DNA of 64,000 nt from Selaginella tamariscina (GCA_003024785.1 PUQB01000450.1:124001-188000); one strand, 5' to 3'; positions 23,439 through 42,115 are shown, counted from the first letter of the stretch. A program made the numbers and translations. Notes: generated by a model from the sequence alone, not told the origin.

Positions 23439-26400
23439 GTTTAATAATAACTACTTTCATAGCCCCTTGATTTTCAGCTACTTTATTTTTTCTTGGTTCT
23501 CCTCCCTTGTTTCCTCATTTTTTCTTTCACAGATCATGATAGATTTTGAACAATTTTAACGCGAGCAACAAATGTTACTTCATGAGCTAGCCACTTTGTG
23601 CCAAATGGTCACAAATTGACAATTGTGCCAATTTTCAAGATTTTTTAAATTAGATCAAGTTTTTGATCTGCACGCAACCACTCCGCTACTCGACTGATGC
23701 ACAAAAGGTTGGCCTTTTGGCATCCTTACTAATTGGATCCCCACGGCTTGGGTTGCCCCTTTGCTGGAGTGTGACGACCCATTAATGAAAGACTTTGAAG
23801 GATTCGTGACTGTCTTTAAAGCCTGCTTTCAAGATCTCGATAAGTATCGTTCCGCATGTATGAAGTTAAGGAAGCTCGCACAAGGATTCCGACCAGTTTC
23901 CGTTTATGCATCCGTTTCAGTAACTTTGTACGAACATTTCATGGGACGAGATTGCATTGATTGAACACTTCCATTTTGGATTGAGGGATGACGTGAAGGA
24001 CCTTCTCCATACATTACCGGATGCCCAAATCTTAGTAGAGATCATGCAACATGCCGTTTACTATGACAACTGTTTGTTTGAGCGTCATCAAGAAAAATCC
24101 TGACATCAGTTCCTACAAGCCAATCCTGTAGTTGTAGCACATATTCTTATGATATCTTCTGGAGTAGTTCATATGCAAGTCGATAAATACAAGCGTGGCC
24201 CACTTTCAACTATTGAAAAGCAATGTCGTCGCAATGAGAATTTATGCTTGTATTGTGGTGAAGCAAGACACAAGGTGCCAGAATGTCATGTTAAAGCCAA
24301 AAAGTTCAAGACGCATGAAGTTGAAGCTGAAGTTCAGTTGGAAAACTTCAATATCCACTTTGTCTAAGAGCCGCAAAGTTGGATGTAGGCGCAAGCTCCA
24401 TTGGTACTGCTCACACCATTCCATCACTCAAGTTTTCTATACACAACTTAAGGAGTTTTACCCTGCTAGACATTGGTGCAAATGCATGCTTCATGGCATT
24501 TCGGTGGTAAAGTTGAAGGGTGTAATTCCTGTAGAGGTTACAGATGGTCGTCTAATTGCTTCTGACGCAGTTACCTATGTTACCACACCTCTCTCTTGCA
24601 CTCATGGCACATTCAATTATTTAATTTTCTTCAACTTGATCAAAACTCGAACGACTCCCATTGTTTGGGCATGCCATGGTTCATGGTTGTAAATTCTCAG
24701 ATCTAGGACGCTCATGTTTTCCACAATACCTGAAGATCCAGTCAAGATAGTTGTGTATAGAAAAAAAGATAACAAGGCTAAAACAATGATGATAGTTGGT
24801 CTCAAGGATGGTTAGATACCTCTCATGAGGTTGAAGAGGATGGCAAATGAACTGCTTGAAAAAGACTTTCACAACATCGCAAAAAAAAAATCTTTGGCAA
24901 AGTTCCCCTCTCCGGCAACCAGAATCAATCCTGTACCTTCCTGCGTGCAGGATATGACCTTAGTATCTAAGGTAGTACAAGCTACGGGATTGACCTTGCC
25001 TGCTCATGTACTAGTGTCGAAGGTTCCTCCTTTACAGGATCCACCTCTTGTCAGTTCGTCAGCACATTCGCAGGTCTCCTCACCTCTGTGCATTCACGGA
25101 CTTCTGTACAGAGTTCTTTCAATCTTATACACTCATTAACATCAGCATATGTTTTCCCAATATTGCCTCTTTTTGTTACTCTATTTTTGTTCCATCCCAT
25201 AAGATCCTTCCTCTTTTTCATTCACAACTCCCCTTCTCTTCTCTGCGTTCTTACCACTACTATACATGAACTTGTCACTGATCCTGCTCCTTTTCATCTT
25301 TTTACTTTCACGTAACTCCTACATCCTCTTTTACCTCTCCTGTATCTGACTCTCCATTTTTCAATCTCTTCTCCTCCTCTTACTTCTTCCATGCCATCCA
25401 AGTATCACTCCTTTCAAGAAGTTTTTGATAAACACAAGGTTGCAGTTCTTCCTATTCACTAGTCTTGCGATTGTTCCATCGATCTTGTGGAGGGAAGACT
25501 CCACTGTTTGGATCGATTTATGCACTGTCACCTATAACAATTGGAGGTTCTTCGCTAGTACATCGAGGACAACTTAGGATCTGACTTCATTCATCACTCA
25601 AAGTCCCCTGTAAGAGCACCTATCTTCTTTGTCAAAAAGAAAAATGGGAGTTTGCATTTAGTTGTGGACTACAGAGATTTGAATTAAGTCACCATCTGGA
25701 ACCGGTACCCGTTGCCATTGATCCCGAAACTTCTCAATTGGCTACAAGGAGCAAAGGTATTCATGAAGATCGACTTACAAGGGCCTACAATCTTGTATGA
25801 ATTCGTCCAATGATGAGTGAAAAACTACTTTTCATATAAGGTATGAACACTTGAGTACATGGTGATGCCTTTCAGACTTACAAAGCCCTAGTCATGTCCC
25901 AATACATAGTGAACGACATCTTCTACAACTTATTGGACCAGTTTGTGATGATCTACCTTGATAACATCTTAATTTTCTCGAAGGACCAAGCGGCACATGA
26001 CAAGCATGTATAACTAGTTTTACAGAAAGCTTCGCGAGCATGGCCTATATGCAAAGTTGGAAAAGTGTTTTTTCGACATGGATACTATAAGTTCTTGGGT
26101 TACATCGTCTCTCTTGCCGGCGTCTCAATAGACATGCACAAAGTGAAGACTGTCATGGAGTGGGAAAGGCCTAAGTTTGTACGAGACGTACAATGTTCCT
26201 TGGCTTTGCAAATTTTTACAGGTGATTCATACAGAACTTCTCCAAGTGAGTACTTCCACTCACGAAACTCACCAAGCGCACATGGATTTATCTTGGTCCG
26301 ACAAGGCATAACATGCATTCACAGCACTCAAGGACCCTTCACGACAACTCCGATTTTAACGCATCCTGATCCTTCTTGTCCCTTCTTCGTTAAAGCAGAT

Positions 26401-28345
26401 GCTTCGGACTTTGCAATAGGTTCTATCCTATCACAAGCTGGAGAAAACAAGTTACTTCATCCTATAACCTTTCACTCTTGTAAGTTTCTTTTAACGGAGA
26501 TCAATTACAAGATTCATGACAAGGAACTCAAGGCCATTATGGATTTGTTCGAAGAATGACGGCACTTCTTGGAAGGTGCTGCGCATCCTGTATAAGTTCT
26601 TACGGATCACAAGAACTTGGAGTTTTTCAAATGGCTTGAGTTCTCAGTCGGTGATAGGCTAGGTGGGCAAAATTTCTATTATGTTTTGATTTTGTCATCG
26701 TTTACAGGCTTGGTTTTTAAAATGGCAAAGTAGATGAATTGTCTAGGTGCTCTTACCTTGCACTGACTCCGAGCGATCCTGCATAAAACTGTCAAAAGCA
26801 AGTGTTATTGGGTCCTGATCGATTTCGGCTTGTGGCACTACATATTCATCAGGCTTCAGCACTACATATTCTATAGGACATCCGTTTGCAATTGGCTACA
26901 GACGACTTGGCAAAGAATGTGTTTTTACACATTAGTCCTGACATTGCAAGCTCCTCATCCTCCAATTCTAGTACAAACTATAAGCTGTTTGCCATACAGG
27001 ATGGACTCCTATACTAAGAGGGTTTCCTATACATTCCTATTGGTGTTTATAGAACTTGTGTGGTACATGATTGTTATGATACTCCAGCTACATGACATTT
27101 GGTGTGGTTAAGACAATTGAGTTGGTGACTCGCAACTATTGGTGACCTGGGTTGCGAGTTTTGTGGAAAAGTTTGTACGGAGTTGTGACATTGCAACAGG
27201 GCATCTTCATCATGCGCCCTCTGGTCTTCTTCATCCTCTTCCTGTTCCCTATGCTTTTTGAAGATCTATTTCTATGGATTTCCTCACAAATCTTCATCCT
27301 CGTGGATTTGATGCAGTTCTTGTGATGGTTGATCATTTCACCAAACAGGCTCATTTCCTGCCTTGTAATAAGATGGTTACAGGCCAGACAACTGCTGAGT
27401 TGGTGTCCACAAAGTGTTCCGACATCATGGTCTTCCTGAGAACATTATTTCTGATTGAGGCCCATAATTCATGTTCAGATTTTGGCAAGAGCTTCCAAAA
27501 GTCTACGAGTTAAAGCGAATCTTTTTTCAGGATATCATCTGCAAACTAATGGGCAGTCAGAACGCATGATTCAGACCTTGGAAACAATATCTTCGTTGCT
27601 TCATCAATTATTAACAGGGACAACTGGTTGGACCTTCTTCCTATGGCAAAGTTTGCTTACAACAACTTTGTTCACACATCTACAGGCTAGACACCTTTCT
27701 TTACTCTTACATGTTACCATCCACATTTTGAGTCTGCTCCTTATGCTTCTCTTTCTTTCGCTCTTGCAGTACAGGATCGTCTTCAGCATCTTCGTTAGGT
27801 ACAGGATGATCTCCGAGTTCATCTTCAGCAAGTACAGGAATGGTACAAGCGTCACATTAATGCTCATCGTCAGCCAGCACCTGCATACAAGGTTGGTGAT
27901 CTCGTGTGGCTTTTTCGTTAGCATATCTGCACCAATAGGCCTTCTTCTAAGTTAGATTTTCAACTATTGGGCCTTATAGGATTGCGGTAGAGGTTGATCC
28001 TATAGCTTTTCGATTAAAGCTACCATCTACTGTGAACTTCATCCTGTGTTTCACACCTCTTTCTTGGAACTGTATCATCCTTCTTCTCTTCATGGTCGTG
28101 CTTCTTCTCCTCCCCCTCATGTGGTCATTGATGATGAACCTGAGTACGAAGTTGCAGCATCCTTGATTCTCATTTTCATCACCGCCAACTTTAATACTTA
28201 GTGGATTGGAAAGGTTATTTGCTTATCGTCCACACTTGGGAACCTGCATTCAATTTACTCCATACTTCTTTCAAAGTTACTTTCTTCTATCAATGTTATC
28301 CTGCTAAATCAGGTCCCAAAACTTGTGGAACTCGTCCTTAGGTGC

Positions 28346-28691
28346 TGTCACGACCCGATACAAAATACAAGATATGCTTATAGGATACGACTTACAAGAT
28401 ACATGATATGCCTATAGGATACCTACAAGATATGCCTATAAGATATTCTTACATGATACTTACAAGATAAGGGACATTATTTTTAGCTCATGCCTAGATT
28501 AGCTCTTGGAGTATCATTTTTACCTTTATGCCTAAATTAGCTTTTAGAGTTGTGAGTATAAAAGCTCCAACTTAATTATTGTATAATCAGTTACTATCAA
28601 CACCAGTTATTCTACAATCATTCTTGTCTTGTTCCTTGCTCTTGAGGTAAGCCTCCTTGTTCTTATCATGCTCTTGAGTCATGGCTTGACA
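28346..28691 (+). repeat. 3' LTR of the nested gypsy element
   Basis: Begins TGTCA and ends TGACA like the 5' LTR, and is followed at once by TCAGG. Differences from the 5' LTR are many, so the insertion is old. Confidence 0.93.
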
Positions 28692-28696
28692 TCAGG

Positions 28697-29410
28697 AACA
28701 TGATAAAAAGAACCTGTCAACCAAGATCCCACGATGATAGTTGAACAAGGACAAAGATGTGCCCTGTTTAACTACGAGTGTTGCTCTTACTTTAACGTGG
28801 AGGAGACTTGAAACATGCCACCATTAGAATGTGTATTCCAATATGACCTTAGGCGTGGACTTGCCAATGATAAGGGTAGGTTACCCTTAGAGTGTGACAT
28901 ACCTTGTGCACTAAAACTTAGGGTGGCATAATATGAGTTGTGCCTTGATGACACTAAGAGAATAACAATATCACTTATGAACCTAAAAACTGTCACTACA
29001 ACTACCTTACTTTATTTTCATGACGGAGCCCCCCTACCCCTTCTTACTTGCTTAAGTGGGCTAGCCAAAAACCTAGTCCCATGGTGAGTTTAACCTAACC
29101 ATCCACCTACCCCTAACCTGATGGGGTTAGGTCAAACCCTATGAGTGTCTCTGTTCATATTTGACATGCCAAACTCACCAATTAGAACGTTAAAAATAAG
29201 GGAGAGTTTTTTAAGTGGAAGTGCTAGCTTTGCCTAGAGTTTTTTGCAAGTACTTAACGACACCTAATTAAACCATCATTAAATACTCAAGTGCATTAAG
29301 CGGACATGTTTTCTTAACACTTAAAATTATTTGGTAAATAACAATAATCAATCTCCAAAGTAAAGAATAGTTATAATGAAAACTATGATAATACACAAGT
29401 ATGTAATACT
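28697..29410 (+). repeat. dispersed repeat, copy C, right part
   Basis: Continues the homology to copy A after the nested element. Shared phrases include 'gttgtgccttga', 'gagccccc', 'taagtgggct', 'catatttgacatgcc' and 'gagagttttttaa'. The match fades near 29,410, equivalent to about 1,090 in copy A. Confidence 0.7.
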
Positions 29411-30779
29411 TAGGGTTTTATAACAATTTTGACTTTTATTATTTGTAGATGTGCATTTTGTTGTTTAGTTGGGAGACCTTTAATAAAGAGTTAGGTAAGA
29501 TATGGTTAGTTGTTGAGTAAGCATTTGATTTGTTAAAGTGGAAGTTTCTTTGTTTAGAGTATAAGTTGAGAAATAATGTAAGCACTTATATAATTGTTCA
29601 CAATATACAAATTTATCGAGGTGAGGCTAATTATGAGACAATATTATGAGTAAGAAAGGCTAATTATGAGACAATATTATGAGTAAGAACATAAAGAATA
29701 TGTGTATGCGAAGAAAAAGGAGATTGGGTTAAGTATAATGATACTCCAAGAGACTCTTGAGAACTTGATGGTGCTCATATGATTATATCAATTCTAAAAA
29801 CTCACTTCACATTTGACACACCATTAAACAATAGTTGAATTTAATTTGTGTGTTTTTAATTTTTAAATTTAAAAGCTAAGTAATTATTATGTGGAATCAT
29901 TTTTTAATGTAAGTAAAGGTTAGTGTGAATACAAAACCCTTATTTAACTTAAAAAAAATAGGTGTGTGAAAATATCCAGCCCTTACAAAATTTAAGGATG
30001 TTGAGCCCTTTATACAATTAAACATTATACTATTTATTTCTCATATAATTTAAGATTAAAAAACAAAATTAAGCCATTCAACTAAGGGAAGTGCCACCTC
30101 TAAACGGGGTTTCTTCGTTGTTTCACGAGCGACTGCCCACAGTGCCGGCACAAAAACACACACACACACGTATAATAGACAAAAAAAATTATATACTATA
30201 AATATAATTATTATTTTTAATTCATGATTAAAAACAATTGAATGACTAATTTAAATTGTAAGAACATTCTCATGTAAATATTCAGAACTATCTTATTAAT
30301 GCACATTATAAGATTAAATATAATTAGAATATATATGTGACTGTAAAATATGAAACTTAACAATTTTTTAAGAGATATTAAGTCTTTTCTATGTAACGTC
30401 AAATAAATTTCAATTAAAATTTACAGATATTAAATACTACAAATTTAATATCTGTAATTTAATACATATTTAACTATTTCTTTGTGTTTTACTATTTATG
30501 TTTAACTATTAAAGAGAAATTTGAACATTTCAATCTGACATTATGATTATAATTTGTAGATTGAATCTTATACGTAACTTGGTAAATTATATATAGAGAT
30601 ATATTAGATGCACTTGTTCCTGTGCATAATATATTTTGATTTGCTATGCGTGTGTGTGTGTGACCCATTTATAACATATATCACGCGTTAATGTATGTAT
30701 CTTTACTATTGTCAAAGAGAATACTAACTTACATTTGATTAAACTTATAATATAAACCACACACACAATGTGCGTGCAC
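29411..30779. other. AT-rich spacer before the gene island
   Basis: No gene is recognised. It contains a perfect 33-bp direct duplication (29,624-29,656 and 29,657-29,689) and short AC and TG runs. Confidence 0.6.
29624..29689. repeat. 33-bp direct tandem duplication
   Basis: The unit starting 'aggctaattatgagacaata' occurs twice back to back without a mismatch. Confidence 0.9.
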
Positions 30780-30908
30780 TTACATAAGCTTCAAAAAGAT
30801 AAACTCTACTTGATGAAACTTTCCATCCATTTCTGCTTGCCTTGTACTTCTATGAACAACCTCCAACTGTAAACAAAATTAACACAAACTAATCCAATAA
30901 CACTTGAG

Positions 30909-30943
<35 letters not shown>

Positions 30944-31137
30944 ATATATATGCGGATCTATATGTATAAGTTTCGGAAGAGAACCTGTGTATATTGGAGA
31001 AGCTCAAGAAACAGTTCCCGATGTTTAGGAGTTCTCTCTACAGGATCAACCAACAGGAATAGACCTCCAGTCCTACATATATCTACACATGTATATTCAT
31101 GCATATAAATACAGAACATGAACACACACACACACAG

Positions 31138-31169
<32 letters not shown>

Positions 31170-31171
31170 GA

Positions 31172-31202
<31 letters not shown>

Positions 31203-31733
31203 AGAGAGTTTTACCTGAGCAATCGAGGAGCAACCTTTGCTAGATAGGAAGCAGAAGTCTTCTCATAAAGTAAATCGCATGCCAAAACCTGTACAAATGC
31301 AATAACAAAATAATATTTGCAGCTATCAAATATCAGATATTGTTTAATGTATAAGTACATGCATTGTAAATTAAATGCTTCAAATTATTAATAATGTTTT
31401 GAAACCGTATTTATATATAAAGTCCGTGTCTGTGTAAATTTACGGAACTATAAACAACACTATCGCGAGAGAGAGAGAGAGAGTTACAATATCAAATGTT
31501 GAGCTTGTTAAGAGAGGTTTCGTCCAGTCAAAAATTTCACCAGTGACTTGTAAAAGAGAATGATTCGTTTGTGACTTAAGCAAGATTCTGGAATCTGGAA
31601 ACTGTTGCAATATACTTGGAAGATTCGTTTTGATTCCTAAAATATTCTCGTGAAAGCCTGAGAGAGCACAGACCAATGCTAGCGGCTCTTGGTCCAACAA
31701 AACCACCTGCAGTATACATACATTTATGTATGT

Positions 31734-31770
<37 letters not shown>

Positions 31771-32579
31771 ATATATATATATATATGGAGAGAGAGACCT
31801 CTTTGGCTCCAGAAAGTGCGGCAGCTAGAGCACTGAGGCCTGAAATGTGAAACTAAACTTTTTTTTTCAAAAAGAGAGAGAATTAATTTAAAATTATTTA
31901 TTTGAAAACAATATTATATATATTATATACTTATATTAAATTCACCTAAACCAGATCCCAGGTCACATACTTTGAGATCTTGCACCAGTTCTGGATCCGT
32001 AACGATCTGTAAACCATTTAAACAACCCGTTAAACTGCTACATTTTGTATGTCGTCCATGCGCATGTGTGCATGCATATATGTGTGTGTGTGTGTGAGAG
32101 AGAGAGAGGAGAGAGAGAGGGAGAGAGAAATATAGTTTTTGTAAACCTCTTCGGCAAGAGCAATTGCAGAGGCCAAATGCGACACCAATACGGATCCTTC
32201 TCCAGTCTGCCTGTAACCAAGTTGAGACACACGCACACACACATAATCTGTATTATATGTATATATATATATAAGACCACACACACACACAACACATGCC
32301 TTGAGAAATGTACATGTCTAGAACTTCATCCACGTCGTTTGGTTGAACAATGGCAACTTTATGATCCTTAATAAACATCTTGAATAAAACAACACAAATT
32401 AAACATTAAAATACTTGATCCACCATCGACACGTATATATATATACACGCAAACACAATATGTCCGTACATGTATACACACATATTATGTTGTGTGAACC
32501 CATGTATGATTATGTGTGTGCATATTACACACTCAAATCATAAATGCATACATATATGTATGTATCTCTCTCTCGTATA

Positions 32580-32614
<35 letters not shown>

Positions 32615-32775
32615 GTGTGTGTGTGTGTGTGTGTGATTACCTCTGTTCTTGTGAGCTGTAATGGCTTGCAACCACTAGAAATGTGAATTGGGAAAGCCAC
32701 AGATTCTTCCCTACCTGTAGGGTTTGTACTGGGAATACAAATGTGGCCATTGCTGCCACTGACAGACATTGCCAT
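30780..32775 (-). CDS. seven-beta-strand methyltransferase (Methyltransf_16-like), 9 exons
   Basis: Probably an S-adenosylmethionine-dependent protein methyltransferase of the METTL21-like group; the substrate cannot be told. Exons by eye (transcript order): 32641-32775, 32296-32378, 32147-32210, 31946-32006, 31799-31839, 31488-31706, 31215-31288, 30985-31072, 30780-30866. All are GT-AG and the total of 852 nt gives an open frame of 283 residues. SAM-binding motif I is 'VCDLGSGLGLSALAAALSGA', split by an intron inside the glycine loop, and is followed by 'VVLLDQ' with the acidic residue that holds the ribose. 'LACDLLYEK' then fits the D-x-x-Y block of the family, and 'GGLFLLVDP' a late strand. 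Introns carry long (GT)n, (GA)n and (TA)n tracts. The chosen ATG gives a Ser/Gly-rich start without a clear targeting signal. Confidence 0.92.
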
Positions 32776-33266
32776 ATACCTCAAAACCCTTGATTTGTTT
32801 GAATATATATGTATACATCCTGTATGTAAGATTTTTTTTCATTATATATTGATTCTACGCTAAATGGCGGGCATATTTATAGAATATTCTACGGTTTTTG
32901 AGAATATATATTAATATAATGTATACATCCTGTACATAAGGCATACATATGCTGTGTTTAATATTCATTCATTCCAATAGTAAATCAAGTTTTTGTATTT
33001 ATAACATCTAAATTTAAGCATTATCCATAAAGTCGAGTTAAAACATTATTGAGTAATCGGAGGGAGTATTGCAAAGCATATATTTATGTTAATTTAAATA
33101 CTGGCTTTATATTCTATGTAACATTGTTGTATGTAGCTAGATGTTGGTATATACATGGTATAATTAGTGAATATGCTTGTATGATGTTAAATATGCTTTA
33201 GTCTAGTATATTCTTTTATATTGTCGGATTCTCATCTAATCTCATCCTCACTGTCCCCCTTTTCTC

Positions 33267-33299
<33 letters not shown>

Positions 33300-33689
33300 A
33301 TATATGGGCCCATATATTAATATATAATGAGTTACCTTGAAGAATGTTCTTAGTATATTAAAAAATTTGTGTACATTTAATTAGATAATCCCTATTGAGA
33401 AAATAATTTAAAAAAGATTACTTATGCAACTTTATACACTTATTTATAAAAGTGTGAAGAATTACTGGAGACAATCAAAACAAGCATATTCCGAGAAACT
33501 ATAATATTCAATGCATGCTTGTCACTCAGATATTAACAGACATAATTTAACTACACTTCCAGATATTAAAACTCATATGTCATTCCTTGTTTCTTAAAAT
33601 CCACACACACACAAGGCATGTGTGTAACCACTGTAATAAGCGTGTACGCAATACTGAATGGGATATGAACATGAATAAATGGGCAGTGT
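32776..33689. other. intergenic spacer
   Basis: No gene is seen. It has (CT)n followed by (TA)n near 33,265-33,300 and a short perfect palindrome 'taatatatgggcccatatat' plus 'ta' at about 33,299-33,320. Confidence 0.6.
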
Positions 33690-33903
33690 ACCTTTATGCC
33701 TGTACTTCTCGACGGGAAGAGGCCGGTCGACTATGGTCGAGTACGGAAAGCCTTAATTGATGGTATTGCCTTGACCATCTTTCCCACAGTCTTGTCCTTC
33801 TTAGGATGCACATACACACGACCCGGTGGCCAGTCACGAACTGCGTGCCAAATTCGGTAGCTCGAAGTCTGCAATATATGTTTCCACATTTACGTACGTG
33901 TGC

Positions 33904-33956
<53 letters not shown>

Positions 33957-35704
33957 GTCTATAGCATACTTGCTGAGATCCTCGAAGTATGCCGAGTGTG
34001 AGGTCTGGCATACCGTGGCGAGAACAAATTTCTTGATCAATTGGGATGAGTGAGCCTATTGTTCCCGGCTTGAGAATATCTTTGGGTTCTTACGTGGCAG
34101 CACCTTCTCACGTCTCACACGCATTCTCTCCCGTCTCGTTCAAGGTTCGATGTGTCCCATCTAATAATTATATACAACTTTATAAGATATTATTAGTATA
34201 TAACTTAATCGTTGAATACATGTCTCTCTCACTCTCCTATCTCTCTCCCTCTATACACACAAATACGTATGTGTTATGCCTATGTATCCACAAAACCCAG
34301 AATGTATGGTCTGTATGCCATGGCCTCTGCGGGTAATAACCACACGCACGCTCACATAACTATACCTGTTTTTACATACCATACGTGTGTGTGGTGTGTG
34401 GTGTGTGTTGTGTGTTTGACTTACATACATACACAGTTGTAGACCAATACATAAGAAATAATGGTTTGATCTAAAGATGTGTGTATGCCTGTCTTGATGT
34501 CAGCAAACTAGACAAAAATGCACCATGGTTAACATATAACATGATATATATGTATACGAACATTTCTTATATAATTTTTATGGAATATACCAGGTTCCGA
34601 GATGAATCTATGTCCCCTGTTCTTCCTCGCTTTTCATCTAGCAATTCCACGCTGTAATTCCATCCGTTTATCAGGCTTTACTGGTTGAAACACGTTCTTA
34701 ATCTCTCCAGAAAGCTACATAAACAGCAATTCACGAATATACATACGCATACGTATATATATGCATACACATATGCATGTCATATATAACTTTGTAGATA
34801 CAATAACAGAACATATAGAGTGCGTATATAAACATGGACAAACTATACATATCGTTGTAGTATGGGTATACAATATGTTTTTCAATTTATGTGTGTACAC
34901 TTACGAATTTCTTGTTGTACTCCATACGCTGCGTGAACTCGTCAATCATTATACGCTCCTCTCTAGCAGAAATCTCCTCCAAAGCCTTTTGTGGGGCTCT
35001 CCCATTTAAATCTTTCGGATCAATCTCCACATCAGATACATGCTTCTCCCCTCTCTGAGCCTTACCATACGTCCTAAACAGCAAAAATGTAATCAACAAT
35101 GTGTGTGTTATACATACAATATATGTACAAATTTAAATTCAGACTCACGGATGAAGGCTTTCAAAGAGCTTTTCATAGTATCGTCAAGTGGGACCCCATC
35201 TAGCCTCCTCTTGCTTCTCCATCTCCTTCAGCCACAGAATGGCAAGCACACGCTGCTTCCTGATCCGATACTCAGCCGAAAGAGCATCCACACTGTTTAT
35301 CTCCGGTCCTGCTTGTGCAGTTGGTACAGTCTCTCCTTGGCAGCACTGGAAAGAAGCGCAGCCGTGTGATCCATCTTGAAGACAAGTCCTGTCTTGATGG
35401 AGAAGGCCCCATTGGGAAGCACGGACATGGATTCGGCCAGTTACATGGAACCCCCTTGCATTTGGGCGATCTAACCTCGTTTATTCCTGCATTCTTCACT
35501 GCTGCCGCTATCCCCTTCTGTATCTTTGCTACGCTGGAGATCGATCTTACACGAATCTCCATTCTTTACACATATCTACATTATATGGATACACGCACAC
35601 ACACACATTCTTACCGATTCTGAAGAAATCGAAGGCTTCGTAGTCCGAAATGCGGATTGCACACAGATTCGAAGCGCTTGCCGCGCCAAGAATGCGCCTC
35701 TCAT
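33690..35704 (-). CDS. mitochondrial GCD1-like protein, multi-exon, frame broken in places
   Basis: Exon 1 (35615-35704) encodes an Arg/Ser/Thr-rich, acid-free N-terminus ('MRGAFLARQALRICVQSAFR') typical of a mitochondrial presequence. Exon 2 (35149-35563) includes 'GAFSIKTGLVFKMDHTAAL', 'SSAAKERLYQLHKQD' and 'EYRIRKQRVLAILWLKEMEK', but in more than one frame. Exon 3 (34905-35073) gives 'REERIMIDEFTQRMEYNKK'. Exon 4 is 34591-34714. Further exons reach about 33,690, where one frame reads 'VYVHPKKDKTVGKMVKAIPS'. These blocks resemble, from memory, a plant mitochondrial protein of the 'gamete cell defective 1' type; molecular function is unclear. At least two single-base disruptions occur in exon 2. 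It diverges from the coiled-coil gene with only 218 bp between. Confidence 0.6.
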
Positions 35705-35735
35705 GAACCCTAAACCCTAGTCAAGAACCCTAACC
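35705..35735. promoter_or_regulatory. telo-box cluster upstream of the GCD1-like start
   Basis: Three CCCTAA cores ('gaaccctaaaccctag' and 'gaaccctaacc') lie within 31 bp directly before the ATG. Telo-boxes (AAACCCTAA) in plants occur in promoters or 5' leaders of translation-related and cycling-cell genes. This segment also lies in the shared promoter of the divergent coiled-coil gene. Confidence 0.6.
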
Positions 35736-35922
35736 TTCAGGTTTAAAGCTAAACCCAGCGAGGTAACGGTTGAGCTCATCGGATTTCGACACGTGTCCAG
35801 TTTTAGGGCTCCTCATTTGAGCTGCGTTCTAGGGCACTGAGAATTTTACAAAAACATTTACAGTTTTTCATGTATATTTTAAACTGATTATATATTTTAA
35901 TTGGTTTGGGTTTGACACAAGG

Positions 35923-41340
<5,418 letters not shown>

Positions 41341-42115
41341 ACCAACAACAGGAAATCTTAACTAATATGAGGTAGTGTGTGTTAGTGTGTGTGAGAGAGA
41401 GAAACTGATTTATTAATGCAGCTTGTTATGGAGTAATCGAGTTTTGTATCTAAATTGTTAATTCCTATGTACAGTGAAAAATATATCATAATTTAAAAAT
41501 TTAATAAATAAATTATAGTAAGTTTATGTTTAATGCATATATTTACATTATGTATTATATATTTGGATACATATCATATTAGCGTTTACATATGATTAAA
41601 ATAATACGCTGATTGTATATAACATGTATGAAGGTAAAAAAAACATTATAAATCTTTAAAATTATTATTTTTATTTATAAGTCTCTAAAATTATCTTTTA
41701 TATAATTTTATATTTGTAAAAGCTCACAACTGCGAACAGTACCTTCTTTAATTTCCAATGTTTAAAAAAAAATATTAATTCTTATTTTACACTGAGCATA
41801 AAGAAATATTAATTCATACACTGAGCATTGTAAAGCAAGAAATCAACAATTATATATCAGTAAGAACTAGCAATCTATAATTATAATAAACAATTATATT
41901 GATGTTAGTGGCTATACTTATAATGTACTTAACTATAGCTAAAATGATGAACATATTACAAAAATATTTGTATAATATTATAATACTTACTCATCGCTAA
42001 TAAATAACTTGCATAACTATTATATCCACCCACAACACACACACACGCACACACACAACACAGTAGAGACTACTCCAGAAAGTCTCCAGCTAACATTTAA
42101 CGTGTTTCTACACAA
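41341..42115. other. AT-rich spacer between convergent genes
   Basis: No gene is seen. It contains the 3' ends of the coiled-coil gene (plus) and GIF (minus). Confidence 0.6.

Larger units (their letters stand above)
23028..28691 (+). mobile_element. complete Ty3/gypsy LTR retrotransposon, nested, inactive
   Basis: Two similar LTRs bound the element and a 5-bp target duplication TCAGG flanks it (23,023-23,027 and 28,692-28,696). Inside, on the plus strand: a gag remnant near 23,761-23,960; a CX2CX4HX4C knuckle 'CLYCGEARHKVPEC' near 24,245-24,290; reverse transcriptase blocks near 25,600-26,000; RNase H 'KADASDFAIGSILSQAG' near 26,395 and 'TDHKNLEFF' near 26,605; integrase core 'MDFLTNLHPRGFDAVLVMVD' near 27,275, then 'TNGQSERMIQTL' near 27,545. 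The usual reverse-transcriptase YxDD is YLDN at 25,954-25,965, so a catalytic Asp is lost, and frames are broken throughout. The sequence after the 5' LTR does not look like a usual initiator-Met primer-binding site. Confidence 0.95.

Noticed and set aside
30958..34442. Many 60-110 codon frames rich in Ser-Leu, Thr-His or Val-Cys-Val
   Set aside because: They come from (CT)n, (AC)n and (GT)n intron tracts; the real exons lie in other frames with clear splice sites.
35272..35563. Possible ATP synthase gamma subunit ('VRSISSVAKIQKGIAAAV')
   Set aside because: Only the first few residues resemble the gamma N-terminus. The rest of the exon matches a different mitochondrial protein and lacks the gamma core.
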